Source of the DNA: Mesostigma viride
Lineage: Eukaryota > Streptophyta > Mesostigmatophyceae > Mesostigmatales > Mesostigmataceae
Assembly (NCBI GenBank): GCA_009746045.1
Contig: RPFO01000667.1
Location: forward strand, 455,721 to 517,720
DNA length: 62,000 nt
Direction: 5' to 3'
Shown here: piece by piece, positions 39,700 to 50,700 of the stretch
Numbering within the stretch: the first letter of the stretch is position 1
Layout of the letters: every line of letters begins with the position of its first letter
Position numbers and translations under genes: made by a program
The notes under the pieces: generated by a model
What the model was told of the DNA's origin: nothing
The model's database searches: none
Seen by the model: the letters and a program-made list of their open reading frames with translations, nothing else

Positions 39700-40648
39700 C
39701 GCCGCACTTGCTCGTTTGTGTTCGTACTTTTGCGTACTTTTTCGTACTTTTTTATATCGTTGTCGCAATGATGCGGTCCCCATTCTCGACGATGGATTCG
39801 AGGATACTGTCGTCTCTAAGACACTGCTCCGAAGACGATGATTTTGATTGGACAAGACTTTGGTTGATTCTTGTAATACAATTCTACCTAGCTCACTGCA
39901 CACTGCACCGGTCTAGCTCAATACGGTAGTCACTGCTCAGTGCCCAGCCTGTCCAGCGGCCAGCGGGCCACTTGGCGCTACTAACATGCACTAAGCGGTA
40001 TGCACTGTTGCACTTTTCTGAAGGGAGATTCATGGCGGAACGCCGGCCGGGAGTTCGGCTGACACTGCCAATTGTGGCGTAACCTGTACTAGAGTGAACT
40101 TCAGGCACAGCCACTCTGTGGCGAAACGAAACTAGAAAGTAGAACAGCACGGCCAATTTGTGGCTTCTTGGGGGCCTTGTCAAATAGGGTGGCACCGCCA
40201 CATTTTACCTAAAAAAGTGCCACACCGCCACATTTGGCGGCATATCGCCACTAATCGAAACACTGATGACCGGTCCTGGAGACCTGGACCGGTTAGGATT
40301 TGGGCTTTGGCAGGCGATGGCCACATCGCAGTTATCATAGTACGGTATTAAGTACGGTATTATATTCCTGTTGGCAAATACGACTGTTGTTGTTCAAAAT
40401 GCCGAGCGGACTGACGGACATAAAATATCCCCGATTTGTCCTTATTATTTTAATCTTTTTTAATCGACCCCGGAATCCGGATCGATCTCTCATCTCTTCA
40501 GGGATGCCAATGTTGACAGCCTGTTGACACTACTGTACTGAAAGCGCCCCCCAAACTGCCAAACGAGAGTTACGAAACTGACAAGAACAGAACGCCGAAT
40601 TCAAATCTCTTGGCAGTTACGTGACGGCATTGCCTCACTACTGCACTG
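39700..40648. other. Intergenic, GCCAC/GTGGC-rich, no gene
   Basis: Contains GTACTTTT repeats (39,726–39,750) and many short inverted pairs such as GCCACA…TGTGGC and CCGCCACATTTGGCGG. Nothing coding is supported. Confidence 0.55.
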
Positions 40649-40737
40649 GAAAGTCGGTGTGGTGTGGCAGTCCTGTGGCTCTGGCAACTACCCGTTGTCT
40701 CACTACCGTGAGACAACGGCTAGCTGGGAACTAATAT

Positions 40738-43203
40738 TTCCGGTGAAATGGGTGTTAGTTTATTTCCATATAACAGTTAAGGTGACCCAGGTATGCCAAA
40801 AATAGCCTGAAATGCCTAGTTTTGCCTAAATTGGGGTGCCCGCATTAATAAGGCGCGCCCTGCGACCAAGGTAGCCATTGTACTATAGATATATCGTCAT
40901 CCGGCATACGTGTAAAGACCTGGTTCATGCCCATGAGTGCATGGAAGACTTCCAGGGGGCTGGGGGTGTCATTGTTAGGGCCCGGGTCCCATACTTTGTG
41001 TTGTTCCGTCGCCAGGAGCCAGTAACGACGCATAGCCAGGTTCCAAGAGGAGATAAACCGGCGGACCACGGCACCTCTCGTGTACGCGGCACGTAACGTG
41101 AATACGGTCTCGTTGCGAACTTGCCATATGGTGTGAAGCATCGTCGTGCGTAGCCATATCCATGCCATCTGGTTGGCTGTGAGGCTCGCGTCCCGTAATC
41201 CCGTGATGCCGAAAATAACCGTAGATAGTGTGACGGTGGTGGGGGGAGCTGTAATAGCCATCCACTTGGCCCATATACCCAGCAGCCATTGCCAAAACCC
41301 TGCGAGTTGGCAGTCCAGAAATCTGTGCTCAATTGTTTCATCTGGAAAGTTGCATAAGCACGCCGCCGCGTGGGAGTACCGGTGGTGCAATTGGGAGTTG
41401 ACCCCGATGGCCCGATGCATAAGCAGGTGCTGGACGTCGGTGGCCCGTTTGTCAACCAATGGGTGATCAACTGCCAAGGTAATGTTCTTGATCCAGGTGT
41501 AGCCCGGCCACTCGGGGTGCCAGCGCAGGCGACCCGGGTGCATCCTATGATTTTTATGTAGAAGTAGTCGGTATCCCCAGTCTGCCGTGTACTCGAAAAG
41601 GCACTTCGTCATGGGGGTGCCGCCAGATGTGAGGACCCACCCAAATTCTAGCGGGTCTAGAGCAAGCGTGTCCAGTCGCCCCTTGCCAACATGTAGCCAT
41701 GTGGTGTCGCGTATCACTGTGGTGGGGTCCAAGGGTAACATGCACGCCTGTGACAGTGACCACGGGACCACTCGAATGCGGTGACATTGAAATGCTGGAA
41801 TGTAGGCGTACGATGTAATCAATTTGCCGAGAAGTCCTTGACCGTCGGGTGTCTCCTGGAGCAATTGTATGGTAACGCCCGTCGACGCGACCGCAACGAT
41901 GCAGCCCTTATGTATGGACGTGTCGCGATCCGGGTAATAGCTCACCCATTCCCCGACTTGTAGGGGTTTGCGTGGGGTTGTCATGAGGGTATGCCATCCT
42001 GCGGGAATTGCTTGTAGAAGGTTGTCCCAAGCTGGTCGGCTGGGCATGTTTGCGATCCACGCACTGATTTCCGTGTATGTTAGGAGGCGATATCGGTCAC
42101 CGTCAGCCGCGTATAAATCAATGATTCGCGTAACCGGCGGGTTGGCCGTCAAAAAGCCCTCATATGGGTTGCGGCCGCTTAAAACACCAAACACATTATG
42201 CTCACTATCGCGCAGCAAATCATTGAAATATAATGGTTGGCGTGCCACCTCTTCCCGCGTGGTAGGGTGAGCAATTCTGTCCGGTTTTAGGTTCTTATAA
42301 CCTTTCCACATACGTGCCCAGTACCATGATAAGCCTTTATACGAAGTGAGCGCACATGTAAGTATTGCTGCCCCCAAGTGCCATGATGTACCATTGTTGT
42401 GGGTATAGGTTGTGGCGAAAGCTTCTTGTGCCAACATACAACCAGGGTGTGCGTTTACGCCTATGAAAGCGGTTAGGATCTGTTTGGTGTACACTGACCA
42501 TAAGCGCCACTCCATATTATGTAAGCCCAAGCCTCCTTGAACCCATGGCATATAGGACATGTCCCTATCGATCCATCCCGGCACCGTGTGTGTTATGATA
42601 CCCTGCTGTTTCCAAACAAAATTGCTGCCGATTCGTTGGATGATCTTGGTGGTGTACTCGTTAGGTGGGTGACCTTGGCAGTAGTAGAGCACTTTGGAGA
42701 ATAACATTTGGTTGGTGATGAGGACCCTGCCCCGTAGGCTGAGACGGGGAACCGCTGCCCATCTTGATGCCGCTTGGAGCATGCCTGTGAGTTTGCCACT
42801 GTGTGTTGTGTTGTCATACAAAAAGGTGGGGTGTTCAGCAAGACGTCCATCCATAGTGCAACCGATAGGGCAGTTGTGTAATAGGTGGTGACCGTCTGGC
42901 TGGACCCATGTCACAGGCAGATTAGGGAGTGATAAGCGGGGGGAGGATCCTCTCCCGATGTGCAGCCCCGTGGACTTTTGCACGTTACACCGCTGTTGAG
43001 AGGCCATAGAGTATGTCGTGATATTCTCCATGATAGCATGCACATCGGTAGTGGAGGTGCAGACATTAGTGGTGTCATCAACATAAGCAGTTTGGAACAA
43101 ACCTCGCGGTTTACCTTGGATGGGGAAGCCCCTGATCCTGTTGTCGCGAGCGTGCAAAAAGAACAGCCCGGCATGCGCAAGAAGAAACAGGAGCGGGGAC
43201 AGG
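40738..43203 (-). mobile_element. 5'-truncated L1-like LINE inside the foldback element
   Basis: Flanked by AGCTGGGAACTAATAT on both sides (40,722–40,737 and 43,204–43,219), a 16-bp target duplication, though the repeat units also contain this sequence. The 3' end (CACCCATTTCACCGGAA) shares the family terminus. It is a different subfamily from the full-length copy. Confidence 0.88.
40845..43202 (-). CDS. Partial L1-like ORF2 (RT palm to C-terminus), uninterrupted
   Basis: Starts within RT at S-P-L-L-F-L-L-A-H-A-G and contains Y-V-D-D-T-T, the W-K-Q-Q-G-I-I-T-H-T-V region and a Cys/His cluster (A-A-C-L-C-N-F … H-R-F-L-D-C). It ends V-Q-W-L-P-W-S-Q-G-A-P-Y. About 785 codons are homologous. The remaining N-terminal ~55 codons read out of the 42-bp tandem repeat (S-S-Q-R-A-V-V-S-L-G-E-T-D-I repeats), not LINE. 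It helps locate the single-base deletions in the full-length copy. Confidence 0.9.
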   Translation of the reverse strand: MSPLLFLLAHAGLFFLHARDNRIRGFPIQGKPRGLFQTAYVDDTTNVCTSTTDVHAIMENITTYSMASQQRCNVQKSTGLHIGRGSSPRLSLPNLPVTWVQPDGHHLLHNCPIGCTMDGRLAEHPTFLYDNTTHSGKLTGMLQAASRWAAVPRLSLRGRVLITNQMLFSKVLYYCQGHPPNEYTTKIIQRIGSNFVWKQQGIITHTVPGWIDRDMSYMPWVQGGLGLHNMEWRLWSVYTKQILTAFIGVNAHPGCMLAQEAFATTYTHNNGTSWHLGAAILTCALTSYKGLSWYWARMWKGYKNLKPDRIAHPTTREEVARQPLYFNDLLRDSEHNVFGVLSGRNPYEGFLTANPPVTRIIDLYAADGDRYRLLTYTEISAWIANMPSRPAWDNLLQAIPAGWHTLMTTPRKPLQVGEWVSYYPDRDTSIHKGCIVAVASTGVTIQLLQETPDGQGLLGKLITSYAYIPAFQCHRIRVVPWSLSQACMLPLDPTTVIRDTTWLHVGKGRLDTLALDPLEFGWVLTSGGTPMTKCLFEYTADWGYRLLLHKNHRMHPGRLRWHPEWPGYTWIKNITLAVDHPLVDKRATDVQHLLMHRAIGVNSQLHHRYSHAAACLCNFPDETIEHRFLDCQLAGFWQWLLGIWAKWMAITAPPTTVTLSTVIFGITGLRDASLTANQMAWIWLRTTMLHTIWQVRNETVFTLRAAYTRGAVVRRFISSWNLAMRRYWLLATEQHKVWDPGPNNDTPSPLEVFHALMGMNQVFTRMPDDDISIVQWLPWSQGAPY

Positions 43204-43468
43204 AGCTGGGAACTAATATCTGTCTCACCGAGTGAGACAACGGCTAGCTGGGAACTAATATCTGTCTCACCGAGTGAGACAACGGCGCGCTGGGAACTAA
43301 TATCTGTCTCACCGAGTGAGACAACGGCGCGCTGGGAACTACCCGTTGTCTCACTACCTTGACACAACGGCTAGCTGGGAACTACCCGTTGTCTCACTTG
43401 AACACGCTACGCTGAGACAACGGCGCGCTGGGAACTAATATCTGTCTCACCCGAGTGAGACAACGGGT
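43204..43468. repeat. 42-bp hairpin-bearing tandem repeat, about 6 units
   Basis: Units read GCTGGGAACTAATATCTGTC followed by TCACCGAGTGAGACAACGG, with ends alternating CTA/CGC. Some units carry ACCCGTTGTCTCAC instead. Each unit can form a GTCTCAC/GTGAGAC hairpin. Confidence 0.9.
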
Positions 43469-43555
43469 AGTTGCCAGAGCCACAGGACTGCCACACCACA
43501 CCGACTTTCCACGATGCAGCATGATCTTCCGAGACGTAAGCCACGACACCGCATG

Positions 43556-43987
43556 TGTCAGAAGTATCGACACACCTGCCTGAAACTAGTACTTATAGTT
43601 TAGTGCTAGCTCTGGACTACATGGACGGGCATGTGCCGCATGTTTAAGTTCTGTTCCATAAGTGACCCAGTCATTCTGTGACTGACCTTGAACTTTGGTT
43701 GTGAATGGTTGGCTTGAGATCACGTTATGATTGTAACTGCCACACAGTCAGAAAAGACCCAGTTTGGTGTGGCCACGTTGTAGGTAGATCATAACTGCTA
43801 CCCAGTAGCTGAGCCTGGAATTGTTTAAAAGGCGAAGCTACGCACCTTGTTTGCTCTCTCAGTACCTCACACCTCACACACTCCTGTGGTGGAACTAGCA
43901 GCCGGCCAGCTGCCGACTGAGACTTATTTTTATCTGAGTGAAATAAAGTAAAACTTTGTGGCAAACATTGTTTTCTCACTCCTAACA
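43556..43987 (+). repeat. 5' LTR of the young Copia
   Basis: 432 bp, TGTCAGAAGTATCGACACAC … CTCCTAACA, canonical TG…CA ends. GTTTAAAAGGCG near 43,823 and AATAAA near 43,942 are plausible promoter and polyadenylation signals. Confidence 0.95.
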
Positions 43988-43999
43988 TGGCATCGGAGT
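43988..43999 (+). promoter_or_regulatory. Primer-binding site of the young Copia
   Basis: TGGCATCGGAGT directly follows the 5' LTR. It resembles the initiator-Met tRNA 3' complement TGGTATCAGAG used by most plant Copia elements, with two differences. Confidence 0.7.
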
Positions 44000-44234
44000 G
44001 CGGTTCGCACGCCTTTCGACCTGCTTACCGCTGGTAAAAGTCGTTTCCCGAGGCTCTGCTCGCGGTTGACTTTAAATTTGTGTATTTCGGCAAGATTTGC
44101 ATAACGACAGCGTAGGCGGAGGTTTGATTCCCGTCTGGCGCGTAATACAAAAGGTGCTTGGTTCGATCCTGGCCGGAATCTCTTGGTCAAAGTTACCTTT
44201 TTTTTTTCGGAGTTTTCTGCTGTTTTTTGCTGGA

Positions 44235-45241
44235 ATGGCTTCCGGCACTCATAGCCAGGTCGCTTCCGCGAGTCGCGCTGCTGGCAATAACGATTTTGAT
44301 GCCGACGACTCTGCCGGTCTGGCCGCTTTGACTGCAACTTCCGTAACTCTAACCGATTCGGGTCTCCCAGGCGAAGTATTTTTTGACGCAGCAGCTGGGC
44401 TGGCTGCCCTGGCTTTGCCCCCGCCCGGTGGTGACGAGGACGCCGCCCTCGGTGCTCCCGATGGTGAGAATCGGGCGGTTGACGGTGGTGGTTTGAGCCG
44501 CGGTACGGCGGGGGGGGGCCCCGCCCGAGCCTCCTTTGTGGCTTGCAAGGAGCTTTTGAAGGATGTTCGTGGGGTCAAGGTTTTTACCGGCTCAGATTGG
44601 ACGCTGTGGATCCCTTTTAAGGACCATTTTTTGGGCCTTGTTTCCCTTTATGCTGGCCTCCTTGGAGTGCTGGCAGGTGTTGTCCAGAACGTGCAACTGG
44701 ATCGGCTCCTTTACGTTGCCTTGTTGGCCGTCGTCGATGGGCCTGCGCGTGCCTTGATGCAGACGCTCCCCCTGGATCGTCGCCTGGGCTGTCTGGCCAT
44801 CACCAAGCTCATCCAGGTCTATGAGCATGGCAAGCTCACCAAGTCCATGCGTCTGGACTTGTGGAAACAAATGGCCCAACTTCGTCAAACTGCACGCGAG
44901 ACTGTGGAGCCGTATGTGAACCGCTCGGAACTGCTGTACGCCAAGCTCCAGGCTGCAAGCATTACGTTCCCAGTCGCTGCCTTTATTGCCAGCGTCCTCA
45001 GCGGTCTGCGCGCCGAGTACCGGCCCGCGCTAATCTCCCTCCGTCTTGACGAGGTCGAGACTGTTCCGGTCCTGCGGCAGCGCCTGATGGAAGTTGAAGA
45101 TCTGCTGACGGGTGGCCTCCCGTCCCCTGCAGATTCTGGCTCTGCCTCCAACCACGCGTACCATACCCCTGGCCGGGGGCGTGGCCCACGGAATGGCGGT
45201 GCCCGCGGCAACGGCAACGGCAACAGCAACGGCACCGGAAG

Positions 45242-45281
<40 letters not shown>

Positions 45282-47654
45282 CACGGCAACGGCCGCGCCC
45301 ACGGCAATGGCCACGGCAACGGCCACGGCCATGGCGGCAGCAGCGGGGGGCGCGGCGGGCGCGGTGGTGGTCGCGGTGGTGGCGCAGGGGTCGGGCGTGG
45401 CCGCGGGCCGCCCTGCTCCGTCTGCGCCAAGCCTGGACATGACGCCGCCACCTGCTGGACTGCCCATCCCGCCCAGCGCCCTGCTCACCTCCGCGGTGAC
45501 GGCGCCGGGCACGCCCATCACACCGACGCAGGCCTGCCTCCCTTGGAGACGACGTACGCGTTCCACGTGGGTCGAGGCCCTTTGTGTGCTTCCCTGCGCG
45601 CCAACCCTTTGGGTGCTTCCCTGCGCGACGGTGTGCAGCCCCACGGGCAGGCCTCGCTTCGTCCCGTGCACGGCCTTGCGCCTTCCCCATCCCGCTCGGG
45701 CAGTCGTCTCTCGGCACCCCGCCCCAGCACCTCCTCGGACTCGACGGCTGGTTCCTCAACCACCGCTCCTTCTGTGCTTCACACGGCCGCAACGGCCACG
45801 GCTAGGTGTGCCCCGGAGTGGGTGGTTGACACGGGTGCCACGTACCACATGACGCCTCACCGGGTGGACTTTGGCGATGGATTTGATCCCGCCTTCCGGC
45901 TGCGCATCACCGGCTCGGGCGGCAATCTGCATGCGGGCGGCAGGGGCCCTCTGCTTCTCCGGCTCGGCACCCCGGACGTGCACCTCGGCCCAGCTTTGTA
46001 TGTCCCAGGCCTTCAGGCCCGCCTACTCTCGGTGAGCCAGCTCTTTAAAGCCGGCCATGATGTGGACTTTAAGCACCTGCGCCTCACTTTGGGGACCCGC
46101 ACGTTCCCCCTCGTGGAGTGTGACGGCATTTACTTGCTCCGCGGGGTGGCGCCCCATGCCCTCGCCACATCGGCCGCCCCCGTGGACCTAATGCAGTGGC
46201 ACCTGCGCCTCGGACACGCTGGCGCGGATCGTATTGCTCGGCTAGCCGCCGACCCCGCCTCAAACATGGTGACCCACGGTCCCAAGGCTCCCACGTGTCC
46301 TTCCTGCCCTGCCGGTCACTTGCGGCGGAGCAGCTTTCCCCCCAGCACGACGCCACGCTGTGCGACCCCTCGCCGTCGCCTGCACTGCGACCTGCTTGGT
46401 CCCATGCGGACCCCTGCCGTGTTGGGGGACTGGCGGTATGTCCTGGGCATCACGGATGAAGCCACTCGTTTTCACTGGGTTTATTTCTTGAAGACGAAGG
46501 ACGCTGCCGTTGGGAGCCTGCGTCACTTCCTGGCCACGGAGATCAAGCCGTTCCGGGCGTCCGCGGCCACGGCGCCTGTGGAGCTTCGCTCCGACCAAGA
46601 CGCGGTTTTCACTGGCCAGGACTGGCGCGCCGTCTGCGCCGGGTATGGCGTGCGGCAAGAGTTCTCGTCCCCCTATACGCCGGAGCAGAACGGCGTGGCG
46701 GAGCGATTCTGGGGCGTCGCAGTTAGCATGACCAGGAGCATGCTGGCGCATGCTGGCCTCGGCAAGGAGTTCTGGGCTCTAGCCTTTGCGTGCGCCATCT
46801 ACATCATCAACAGGCTGCCCTGCCGCAGCAACCCGGAGCACGCAACGCCCTACTTCCTCATGTATGGGCGCCCTGCGGATTTATCCGGCATGCGTGTGTT
46901 TGGCTGCCCCTCCCACGTCTTGGTTGAGGGGGCAGCCCGTGAGAAGTTTGATTCTCGCGCTGAGGATGGCCTCTTCGTGGGATACAAGCTTGACTCCCCG
47001 GCCTACCTTGTGTGGGTGCCCGACAAGGCGACGGGCGGCGGGCGTGTCATCGAGCGCAAGCACGTGCAGTTCGACGAGACGTGGCGCAACCGGGCCCCGC
47101 AGGCTGCGCAGTGGCTTCCGGCGGCCCCCTTTGCGGAGGCCGACCTCTTTCCCGCCGACATGCTGACTCCTGCCCCTTTGCAGTTACCCTCTGCCTCTGC
47201 CGAGGACTCTGGGGGGCCGGCAACGCCCTCCACTGCCTTGCCAGCAGGCCGTGAGGACAGCTATGTCAGCATCGGGGGGACTCCTGAGCGTTTCGTTCTC
47301 CCCCCGGCCGCCGCTGCGGCCATCCAGGCACTTGTGCGGAACGGCCCTGCTCCGACGGCTCCGGCTCCTGCCTCGGCGCCGACATCTTACCTCACCGTGT
47401 CAGATGCTCGACAGCATGCCCCTCTGTTGCGCGGGCAGGCCTCTGGCCCCTCGCGTTCTGCGGCGTCATATGAACACGCCGGGGCGGGGATGCCTCCGCC
47501 ACATTTGAGTACCTCGGTTGACCTGGAGAGCACGGCTGACAGCACCGGATATTCTCCTCCGGCGTCCCCTGGTGCCTCTGCAGGTCTCCTCCCCGTGTCG
47601 CGTCTGCGTGCCACAATCTCCGGCGCCACCATGGCGGCTGGCCACTCAGCTTAA
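44235..47654 (+). CDS. Copia Gag–protease–integrase
   Basis: I start at ATG 44,235 (M-A-S-G-T-H); upstream codons belong to the leader. Order: Gag helical core; an Asn-Gly/His-Gly/Arg-Gly-rich tract encoded by GGCAAC repeats (~45,200–45,390); CCHC knuckle C-S-V-C-x4-H-x4-C; aspartic protease V-V-D-T-G-A-T-Y-H-M (Asp ~532); integrase zinc motif (H-L-R-L-G-H … C-P-S-C); and the catalytic triad H-C-D-L, R-S-D-Q and V-A-E-R, with the last two about 35 residues apart. A Pro/Ser/Ala linker follows, then a stop where the antisense Gypsy unit begins. RT resumes at 56,834. Confidence 0.93.
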
Positions 47655-47737
47655 TTTGGTAAAACCCAAATGAGCTGAGCTGATGTGCCTGCCTTAACTG
47701 CATGCCCTGTGGGGTGGGCGAGGACCTGTCCCATGAT

Positions 47738-47752
47738 TCCCCCCCTCGCTGG
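47738..47752 (-). promoter_or_regulatory. Possible polypurine tract of the Gypsy unit
   Basis: The minus strand reads GCGAGGGGGGGAATC shortly after the pol stop, followed by TGGGACAGG, which could be the start of a 3' LTR. Confidence 0.45.
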
Positions 47753-47764
47753 CGACCGGCCCCA

Positions 47765-50700
47765 TCACGAAGACAGCGATCGTACCAAGACAAGGGCAGC
47801 GGTGACCGCAGTCAAGCTGCGGGAGGTAAACTGCGCAGCGGTGCACACTGGACAAAACCAATCCCCCTCCGGAATGCTGGTGACCACGGGCTGCAAGCAC
47901 TGCATGTGCCAACCACAGTTACACTGATCACACAATAACATGGACTCCGCCTGATCGACCCGGTGACAAACCTGACACTGGGCGTCCTTGACTCGGCGAG
48001 ATGTGTGCGGTTGGAGGTCGTGGACCAAATTGGGCAGTGAGCAGGGACTGAGATTGCTGAGGTTGTCTGTCGTACGGCTCCCGTCGGCGCCCTCCAAAAT
48101 TGCCACTCCCGATGGTTTGATAGCCACAATGCGCAAAATGGTGGGCCCCGCCTCCACATCCAAAGTGTGCTTCAGCTGAGTGCGCAGGAAAACATACTGC
48201 CCTGGCCTAAACCGCAGCTGGCGAGCCATGTATGCGCCCCCCCGGCGCTGAGCGTAACGCAGGGAGTCCCTGTGCTGAGCAATGAACAAGTTGTTCATCG
48301 CGATGGGCATGACCTTCTTAAAAGTCTCTGCCCTGGCCAGCACCTCAACCAAAAATTGCTGAGCGTTGTCGAAGGCCATGGGTTCGGGGTGCGCAACCTG
48401 TGCCTCCGTAGGCAAAAGAGGATTACGCCCGAACAGAAGGAAATACGGGGAGAAGGTAGCGAGAGACTCCTGGGGAGACATGCGATAACCCATGGCAATC
48501 CATGCCAACTCGCGATCCCACCTGGCCGACTCCGGCACCTGCAGGCTCCACTTGCGCAGCGCCTGCTTGACGGTCTGCACCAATCTCTCAGCCAAACCAT
48601 TGGCCTGAGGATGCTCCCGAGAAGTGCGACGGTGATCAATAAGACATCCATCCAGCAACTCCTGGAACTCACCCCTGAACTCACCACCCTGGTCCGTGAC
48701 TACCTCCGCGGGAGCCCCAAACCTGGTGATGATGTCTGCAAAATGCTTCGCTGTGGTAGCGGCATGCTTGTCAGCAATGGGGATCAACTCAACCCATTTG
48801 CTAAAGCTCTCCACGCATACCATGACATAGAGGTTGCCGTCAGGGCTCTCCTGAAACGGCCCGCACAGATCGACGTGCCAGCGATAAAACAAGCCCTTGA
48901 TGGGAAGCGACATCAGCTCCTTGGCACCATGATCTGCGCTAAAGTTAGCCTTGGTTCGAGCACACGGGACACAGCTGGCCACTACCTGGGCCACTGTGTG
49001 TCGCATGTTATTCCACCAATAGCTGGTCCGTACGAGGCTGAGCGTGCGATTGCCACCCAAGTGACCATACCGCTCGTGGTACGCCTGCACTATAGCAACG
49101 CGCTTGTCAGGCGGTGGGACGACCACCCTACGCTTGCCCAACAGCTTGTACAAAACCCCATCTTCCCAACCATAGGTTGCAGCCCTGTGCTGCACCCTGT
49201 TCAACTCCGTCGCCTTCTGAGCAGGAGTCCAATCGACTGGAGTAGGAGTCAAGACAGCACCCTGCACTTGCTCCAAAACTCGACCATCTAGCCAGATATC
49301 AGCGGTGTAGCAATCAGCAAGAGAGCTACGCGCTAAGAGAGCCTGCACAGCGATCAGCTGCTGCAGAGAAGGATCAATGTCAAAGGACAGAGACCTACCC
49401 TCTTCCATAGCGCACACAGCTTTGGATGGCGTGAATGGCGACGGCCGCACCGGGTCGTCGCTGATGCCGAAGTCCGCCACAGAGTACTCGACACTGCGCC
49501 ACCACGCCTCCTCCTCATCGTCGGCCGCATACCCAGCAGCGTTCACAAAGACCACAGAACCCGACGAGCCCTCGGCACCCATGGCCCGGGCTCCAGTGTG
49601 GTCAACAGTGGTAGGCATGGCGTATCGGGATAGCACATCGGCGTTGACATGGTCCTTGCCGGCCCGATGCACAATGGTCATGTGGTACTCCTGGATAATC
49701 ATGGCCCATCGGGCGAGCTTACCCGTCAGGTTGGTGTTGGTCATTAGCCACTGAAGCGGCTGGTGGTCTGTCACCAGAGTAAACACGCGCCCAACTAAAT
49801 ACGGGCGAAAGTGCTTGATGGCCCACACCACAGCCAGTGCCTCCCCCTCATAGGAAGAATACCGGCTCTCCGCTGGGTTGTTGCTGCGACTAGCATAAGC
49901 AATAACGTGCTCGCGCCCATCACCATCCTTTTGCGCCAAGACCGCACCCAGTCCTACCTTGGACCAGTCGGTATATAACACAAACGGCAAAGCATAGTCA
50001 GGGGCGCGCAGAATCGGGGCCGACGTGAGCTCCTGCTTGATTGTCTCGATGGCGCGTTGCTGTGCGGGACCCCACGCCCACACGCACCCCTTCTTGAGTA
50101 ACTCGGTCAAGGGCTTCACCTTGCTGCTGAAGTTCTCAATGTAACCTCGGTAATAGCCAGCCAAACCCAAATACGCCCGCACCCCTGAGACATCCGTGGG
50201 TACGGCGGCCTGCACAATGGATTCGACCTTGGCGGCATCAGGCGTCCGGCCACCCGGCACAATCTGATGACCAAGGAATGAGAGGGTCCGCTGGGCGAAC
50301 TTGCACTTCTCAGGGTGCAGCCGCATATTATGCTCCTCGAGAGCCAAGCGAACCTGCTCCAAGTGCGCCAGGTGCTCCTCAAATGTCGCGCTAAAGACGA
50401 TTACATCATCAATGTAACAAGCGGCGAAAGGAAGACCTGCAAGCACTTTGTCCATAGCTCGTTGGAAAACAGCACTAGCGTTGCGGTGCCCAAAGGGCAT
50501 GCGCACCCACTCATACAAATTGCCGCCCCCCCAGAATGCAAGCTTCCGCTGATCCTCCGGCGCAACTGCGATCTGATGAAAGCCGCTACGCAGGTCCAGC
50601 GAGGACACAAACTTCACATGAGGAGATATCTTATCCAGGACATCATCCACACGTGGCATGGGGTAACGGTCCACGGGTGTGTGTGCATTCAGCAACCGCA

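Larger units (their letters stand above)
40649..43510. mobile_element. Foldback/MITE-like element with perfect 56-bp terminal inverted repeats, carrying a LINE
   Basis: GGAAAGTCGGTGTGGTGTGG… at 40,649–40,704 is the exact complement of 43,455–43,510. Inside lie 42-bp units each containing GTCTCACCGAGTGAGAC-type hairpins: one at the left arm, about six on the right. Without the inserted LINE the element would be about 380 bp. It encodes no transposase. No clear target duplication is visible. Confidence 0.82.

Noticed and set aside
44885-45792. Minus-strand Pro/Arg/Cys-rich ORFs
   Set aside because: They are shadows of the GGCAAC-rich Gag segment of the Copia element.
48167-49291. 374-codon plus-strand ORF opposite the Gypsy integrase
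   Set aside because: It lies wholly antisense to integrase coding sequence and shows no motif of its own.
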